The position numbers were made by a program, and so were the translations under genes. Positions 22,986 through 27,033 of a DNA stretch of 27,033 bases are shown here, one piece after another; position 1 is the first letter of the stretch, and every line of letters starts with the position of its first letter. The DNA comes from Nitrospina sp. (GTDB lineage Bacteria; Nitrospinota; Nitrospinia; Nitrospinales; Nitrospinaceae): positions 1-27,033 of the forward strand of contig SMVS01000159.1 of NCBI GenBank assembly GCA_004357435.1, written 5' to 3'. The notes under the pieces were generated by a model. The model was not told the origin of the DNA, searched no databases, and worked only from the letters and a program-made list of their open reading frames with translations.

Positions 22986-23957
22986 TTACCGATCCTGAAA
23001 GGCCAGGCGGTTTTCGTTCCAATACCAGTAGCCGAGCGCTGGAATACCTACCATCCATTCCCGGGTCCGTTTGGCCAGCGCCAACGCCAGAGCCAGGCCG
23101 GTGGGGAGTCCGAGCAGGGCTCCAATAAGGATGAACCCTCCTTCCTGCACACCATAGGAACCGGGCACCATAAAGGAGGCGGCTTTCACCGTCTGCCCCA
23201 GGGTCTCTATGAGAACAGCTTCGGCAAGGCTGACCGGGTAACCCATGAGGTAAAGCGCCAACAGGACTTCTCCTGAAATCATGAGACGGGCGACCACCCG
23301 GCCGATCAGGGACCAGCCCAGGTTTGAATAGTTACTGTATATTTCCCGGACGCAGTCATCCAACTGGCGGGCCCCACCCGCCAGGTTTAAAAATTCCCTG
23401 CCTTTGCCCATCCGGAGAATGATCCCGGTAAGCCGGGTGACCAGTCCTCCCTTTTGCAGGCGGAAAAAAAAATAAAGGGAGATGAGAAGGAGAATACAGA
23501 AAACCAATATGCGGAAAATCCAATCCGTGTTGCCGATTTGTTGAACGAAAAGGCCGGCTCCAATGAGAGAAACGAACACCTGGGCCGTAGCCTGCAGGGT
23601 TTTGTCCACCAGGGTGGCGGCGCCAACGGTGGGACCGTGATATCCGCGGCGGGACAACCAGATCGCCTTGGCGAAGTCCCCCCCGATCTGTGCGACGGGC
23701 AACATCCAATTGATGGCGTTACCGATCCAAGTCGCCACGATAATACTTTTGAAGCCAGGTCTGCCCCCTAAGGGAAATAAGATACTCCAGGACCTGCTCA
23801 ACAAAAGTAAAGGAGGGATATACAACAGACCGAGCCAGCACAACCCCCAGCCCGCCCGGCCCAGAGTTTCTCCAATCCTATCGGCTCCCTGCCAGACGAC
23901 CAGCAGGATTACCAAAGCAATTCCCACAAACATCAAAGCCCAAGTCACCCGGCTCAT
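22986..23957 (-). CDS. Lysylphosphatidylglycerol-synthase-TM / HpnL-like integral membrane protein
   Basis: This 323-residue protein is almost entirely hydrophobic with about eight membrane helices. Family markers of the UPF0104/LPG synthase TM group are G-G-D-F-A-K-A after helix three, L-V-D-K-T at about residues 116-120, and the later P-G-S-Y-G-V-Q-E-G-G block. The soluble lysyl-transferase domain of MprF is absent. Such stand-alone proteins, including HpnL, are linked to lipid or hopanoid transport; the exact role is inference. The start at 23957 has GAGGG upstream. It lies right of the tRNA-Ala scar, possibly within an integrated segment. Confidence 0.85.
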   Translation of the reverse strand: MSRVTWALMFVGIALVILLVVWQGADRIGETLGRAGWGLCWLGLLYIPPLLLLSRSWSILFPLGGRPGFKSIIVATWIGNAINWMLPVAQIGGDFAKAIWLSRRGYHGPTVGAATLVDKTLQATAQVFVSLIGAGLFVQQIGNTDWIFRILVFCILLLISLYFFFRLQKGGLVTRLTGIILRMGKGREFLNLAGGARQLDDCVREIYSNYSNLGWSLIGRVVARLMISGEVLLALYLMGYPVSLAEAVLIETLGQTVKAASFMVPGSYGVQEGGFILIGALLGLPTGLALALALAKRTREWMVGIPALGYWYWNENRLAFQDR

Positions 23958-24306
23958 AATGCACCCTCAATCAATTAAACCCCCGACCGTCATTAAAATT
24001 TCAAACCCGGAGCCATTTTCCACCGTCCCTATTAGAACACAGGAACCGGTAGACTCTGAAGCAATTGATTATCGTTTTTATGGGAAGGTTGTAATGAAAA
24101 AGGCATTGAGGAATCACAGATTTGTTCCGGGGAAGCATTAATTCCGAGAAAAGGAAAACTTCCTGAATTATCGAAACCCTTTTCGATTACCGTAGAGCTT
24201 TTGTATAGCATCAACACGAACAATCCCCTATACTGCCTACCCATTTGGACGGAACACAGCACATCAGGCCTTCTGTGTCCGGGGGGAGCCATAGGTTAGC
24301 GTTTGG
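23958..24306. other. Intergenic region without recognisable gene
   Basis: This 349-bp stretch separates the HpnL-like gene from the damaged dgkA. Short frames on both strands have no ribosome-binding site or family resemblance. I see no terminator or repeat. Confidence 0.5.
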
Positions 24307-24709
24307 ATGAAGTTTATAAAACTGAGGGTGAGAAAAAAGCCGCTTTGGGGGTTTAATCAAACTGGACATCGTTTCTCGAATTCTATGCGGTTGCGAAGGA
24401 ATCCGATATGCCTGGCGGGAGGAGAGGGGTTTTCGCAACCAGGTGTTCGGATTGGCGGCGATGGTGGCGACCCTTTCAATTATTCAACCCAAACTATTGT
24501 GGTGGGGGCTTGCCTTGATGGCTTCGCTAACGGCCATCTCATTTGAGATGCTCAACTCCGCCATTGAATCATTGGCGGATCATCTGCATCCCGAGCATCA
24601 CCCTAAAATCGGAAAAGTGAAAGACCTCGCCTGTGGGGCGGTCATTGTCTCCAGTTTCGGACTCTTGTTTATCGGGATCGCGATGATCATGGATACCCTT
24701 TGGGGTTGA
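24307..24709 (+). pseudogene. dgkA: Diacylglycerol kinase (DgkA family), N-terminally frameshifted
   Basis: From 24332 to the stop at 24709 one frame aligns along the whole prokaryotic DgkA: C-E-G-I-R-Y-A-W-R-E-E-R-G-F-R (surface helix with the conserved Glu), E-M-L-N-S-A-I-E in the active site, then K-V-K-D-L-A-C-G-A-V. That frame has no ATG, GTG or TTG before the conserved region. An ATG at 24307 opens M-K-F-I-K-L-R-V-R-K-K in another frame, and a one-base shift near the A-run at 24332-24338 would join them. A GTG at 24443 would lose the first conserved helix. The catalytic residues remain, so damage may be recent or a sequence error. Confidence 0.72.
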
Positions 24710-24893
24710 TACCCTCCTGTTTAGGATTGGGGTTCTTCCTCAGGTTTCTTCTGAAACGTTTTGCCAGAAAACTTCCGGTCCATCCCATCAGGATCAGCAG
24801 ACTGCTCCAAATCGTCAAGTGTAGATTGAGTTCGTAGTTGCTGAGGTACATCAGGTACGGGCTCTTTGAAAATTTTAAATTCAAGGCGACCAT
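24687..24893 (-). CDS. Possible small single-helix membrane protein, 68 residues
   Basis: One membrane helix (L-T-I-W-S-S-L-L-I-L-M-G-W-T-G-S-F-L-A) is followed by a strongly basic tail (K-R-F-R-R-N-L-R-K-N), a believable inner-membrane topology. It overlaps the convergent dgkA 3' end by 23 bp. No ribosome-binding site precedes the ATG at 24893, so the start is uncertain or the gene is a fragment. I do not recognise a family. Confidence 0.38.
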   Translation of the reverse strand: MVALNLKFSKSPYLMYLSNYELNLHLTIWSSLLILMGWTGSFLAKRFRRNLRKNPNPKQEGINPKGYP

Positions 24894-25004
24894 TAAAAAA
24901 CAGTGGGAAAATTCAAAGAAGTGAGTGAGTTTAAACCATCATTAATTCTGCATCCATCTTTTTAACCCACCCAATTTCCCAACCATACAATTGCGATACA
25001 ATTT

Positions 25005-25038
25005 CAAAACAAAAGGGCCTAGCGAAATCGCTAAACCC
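25005..25038 (-). terminator. Intrinsic terminator downstream of the second tRNA fragment
   Basis: On the minus strand GGGTTTAGCGA and TCGCTAGGCCC pair with a 2-nt internal mismatch, followed by TTTTGTTTTG. It lies 12 bp beyond the 3' end of the tRNA-derived segment at 25050, the arrangement of a tRNA gene with its own terminator. Confidence 0.7.
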
Positions 25039-25049
25039 TTTCATATCAA

Positions 25050-25076
25050 GTGGAGCTGAGGGGGATCGAACCTCTG
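25050..25076 (-). tRNA. Second tRNA-Ala-like 3'-end remnant
   Basis: A 23-bp segment (25050-25072) is identical to 22702-22724: the T-loop side and acceptor end of tRNA-Ala, on the same strand. The CCA is not complete and the T-arm has a mismatch; upstream sequence does not fold as a tRNA. The two copies are 2,348 bp apart in direct orientation. The remaining part of 24894-25465 contains no gene that I can support. Confidence 0.62.
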
Positions 25077-25465
25077 TCTTTCTTTATGGTAGCCACTTCT
25101 TTATATCTATGGCCATCCTATGCTTATTTCTCTAAACCACCTTCCAAACCGAGGTCCAAATCTACCGGCACGCGACCCGGCCTCGGTGGAAAACTTAACA
25201 CAACCTTAACCTCCTTTTTTTATTTTATCCCATCAAATAGTACAGCACAAGACTACCGCTGTCATGAAATAGCTAACTTATATTTGCGTTGGTGTCGGAC
25301 CTCTTCAGAGTTCCGGAAAGGCACATCCTGCTGGATTGATATTTTTATTTACAGAATGGGTAATCAGCAATACCCGAATTTTAGGGAAGCTATTTTTTTA
25401 ATCTAAAAACTCAACAACTTTTAAAAGCTCAAATAAGTTTTGTAGAAAAACTTTGAGAAAAGTGT

Positions 25466-27033
25466 TTACGTAACAGAGGTTACGTTGTTTCGCATTTTTT
25501 TGAAGCGAAGCCGTTTTTCAACGAATTTACGGGCGGCTTCGGATTGGAAAAGTTCGCGTGTTTCGGTTTCGTTGTCGTTCAGAGGTTCTATAGCCAAGTC
25601 CATGTATTCCCGACTTTTTGGATCGTTGCGAATTCTCTTATAAATCAGGCGCAATCTAATGAAAAGCAAGACCCAGCAAAAGTGCTTCCAAATGATTTCA
25701 GCGAAATATTTCGGGTAAAAAACAAAAGGTGATTCAATCGGTAAAGTAGGTCGGCGGTCTTTACGTGATTTTCGGCGAAAAAATCCGCCTTCGAGAGGAT
25801 GAACTTTTTCGATGTGAACACAACCCTTGAACCAAGTGATCAAAGCCATTATTTTGCCTGGACTGGTGCCGGTTGCCATGGCACGTTTAACTATCGTTTC
25901 AGCATGTTCGTAGGTATAAAAGGATTCCCAGGCTTTGAGAGAAGTTTCTTCCCAATTTTCTTTCGACATTTTTGGGTGGGCAGTAACGGCGTGATTCGCA
26001 TCGTATTGGTTTAGGTCCTCATCCATGGCTATCCCGGCAGTGTGCAACTTTTGATGGTCTTCCGAGCCGGGAAAAGGTGTAAGAAAGAAAAATTCGAGCA
26101 AATCTACGGGCAATTCTTTCTTGATAATTTCGATGTCTCGCAAGATCGACTCCTGCGTATCGTTGGGAAAACCCAAAATATAACCGCAACAAGTTATGAC
26201 TCCCACCTTTTTCCAGGCGAGCAGCATTTCTCGATAATCGGTGATTTTGTTCTGTCGTTTGCTTGCTCCCACAAGTGATTCGGGATTAATATTTTCCAAA
26301 CCGATGAAAGCCCGTTTGACACCGGCACGTTTTGATTTTTCGATAAAACCTGGTAAGTTGTGGCACAGTGTATCAACTTGAATGGTAAAACTGATTTTTA
26401 GTTTATGGACTTCGCGTAACTCAATAAATTTATCTAGGATGCATTCCCAATTCTTATTTCGCGCAAAATTATCGTCTGAGATGAAAAAGGAGCTCAATCC
26501 TTGTTCAACATTGGCACGAATTATATGTTCAATGCTTTCGACAGAGCGTTGCCGTGATTTTTGCCCTTGAACATTTATAATTGTGCAGAACGAGCAAGTA
26601 AAAGGGCAACCGCGTCCAGCATCGAAACTCGTCGTTGAGCCTGCTGTCAGACGAACTCTTTCTGCTGGAAGCAAAGGCATTGCGACATTGTCAATGTCTG
26701 GCAAATCGTCTAAATAATTGTAAATGGGTTTGAGTTTGTCGTTTGTCGCATCAATTAAAACTTGCCCAAGCCGACCTTCAGCTTCGCCTGAAAAAATTGA
26801 AACACCCATGTCTAGTGCTTTTTGAACGTAAGCATCGCGTTCCTTGAGCATTGACATCGTCCCTGAAACGTGGAAACCACCCACAACCACTTTAATTCCC
26901 TTTTCACGCAATGGCCTGGCAATATCCAATGAATGAGGAAATTGATTTGATTGCACGCCAACAAGCATCAGCATTCCGTCATCTGCATTTTCTAATAAAG
27001 AAACAATTTTTTCCGTATTGATATGAGTATTTG
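25466..27033 (-). CDS. B12-binding-domain radical SAM protein (partial, 5' end outside window)
   Basis: The frame stays open to the right edge, so the start is not seen. The visible N-terminal part ends a cobalamin-binding-type Rossmann domain (D-I-A-R-P-L-R-E-K-G-I-K-V-V-V-G-G-F-H). The radical SAM core begins with G-R-G-C-P-F-T-C-S-F-C, the C-x3-C-x2-C cluster motif. F-I-S-D-D-N-F-A-R and F-I-G-L-E-N-I-N-P follow as expected. A basic C-terminal region of about 150 residues contains a hydrophobic helix (F-C-W-V-L-L-F-I-R-L-R-L-I). It could perform a methylation or rearrangement; the substrate is unknown. It is AT-richer than the efflux operon, in keeping with transfer. Confidence 0.88.
   Translation of the reverse strand, partial: NTHINTEKIVSLLENADDGMLMLVGVQSNQFPHSLDIARPLREKGIKVVVGGFHVSGTMSMLKERDAYVQKALDMGVSIFSGEAEGRLGQVLIDATNDKLKPIYNYLDDLPDIDNVAMPLLPAERVRLTAGSTTSFDAGRGCPFTCSFCTIINVQGQKSRQRSVESIEHIIRANVEQGLSSFFISDDNFARNKNWECILDKFIELREVHKLKISFTIQVDTLCHNLPGFIEKSKRAGVKRAFIGLENINPESLVGASKRQNKITDYREMLLAWKKVGVITCCGYILGFPNDTQESILRDIEIIKKELPVDLLEFFFLTPFPGSEDHQKLHTAGIAMDEDLNQYDANHAVTAHPKMSKENWEETSLKAWESFYTYEHAETIVKRAMATGTSPGKIMALITWFKGCVHIEKVHPLEGGFFRRKSRKDRRPTLPIESPFVFYPKYFAEIIWKHFCWVLLFIRLRLIYKRIRNDPKSREYMDLAIEPLNDNETETRELFQSEAARKFVEKRLRFKKMRNNVTSVT

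Noticed and set aside
24331..24339. Programmed -1 frameshift at the A-AAA-AAG run in dgkA
   Set aside because: A -1 slip from the upstream frame leads to a quick stop; the dgkA frame needs +1, so the heptamer does not explain it.
24443..24709. dgkA starting at the GTG at 24443
   Set aside because: The conserved N-terminal helix with its invariant Glu is encoded upstream in the same frame, so this start would truncate the domain.
25050..25406. 118-residue plus-strand open frame
   Set aside because: It starts inside the tRNA-derived segment, has no ribosome-binding site and shows no protein-like conservation.

Overview
The window looks like chromosomal DNA of a Gram-negative bacterium: it has a signal-peptide-bearing outer membrane efflux protein, a lipobox protein, an HME-type RND efflux operon, TypA and an RhlE-type helicase. 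Base composition is mixed, with GC-richer housekeeping and efflux genes and AT-richer patches at about 5.7-6.4 kb and beyond 25 kb. The gene set would suit a marine Nitrospinota- or deltaproteobacteria-like lineage, but that placement is inference; no rRNA or other decisive marker is present.

Layout. The left edge holds the 3' end of a NodT/TolC-type efflux gene, a two-pore-helix potassium-channel-like protein, a decayed HD-GYP phosphodiesterase remnant, and directly behind it a response regulator fused to an ATPase-like domain. typA (minus strand) and a divergent TPR lipoprotein follow. From 5.26 to 5.56 kb lies a tandem array of about 100-bp units, then an AT-rich leader and two tandem paralogous 77-residue two-helix membrane proteins that I cannot assign to a family. 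Next come a minus-strand symporter pair (DUF4212 small subunit plus VC_2705-type SSS permease), an unknown 225-residue protein, a cold-shock protein with a long leader, an exported dienelactone-hydrolase-like protein, an RhlE-like DEAD-box helicase, a SnoaL/CaMKII-association-like protein and an alanine dehydrogenase/transhydrogenase-family protein.

From 15.7 to 22.6 kb a probable metal-efflux operon reads as one unit: a promoter with an overlapping dyad, a small histidine-rich membrane-anchored protein, then CzcC-, CzcB- and CzcA-like genes. The pump carries D402, D408 and E415 in the spacing expected of divalent-cation HME pumps. Directly downstream sits the 3' half of a tRNA-Ala(GGC), broken at the anticodon loop and followed by pairs of 10-bp-period direct repeats, which looks like an integrase attachment site. 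A 23-bp part of the same tRNA end recurs 2.35 kb further on. Between the two lie an LPG-synthase-TM/HpnL-like protein, a frameshifted diacylglycerol kinase gene and a doubtful small membrane protein. The right edge is a partial B12-binding radical SAM gene.

The least expected signals are: (i) at least eight 15-nt mini-hairpins with identical geometry (6-bp stem, 3-nt loop) but different, compensated stem sequences, several abutting stop codons; (ii) the tandem small two-helix membrane protein pair; (iii) the tRNA-Ala attachment scars; and (iv) several frameshifted genes (HD-GYP remnant, a ~35-residue small ORF near 12.9 kb, dgkA).
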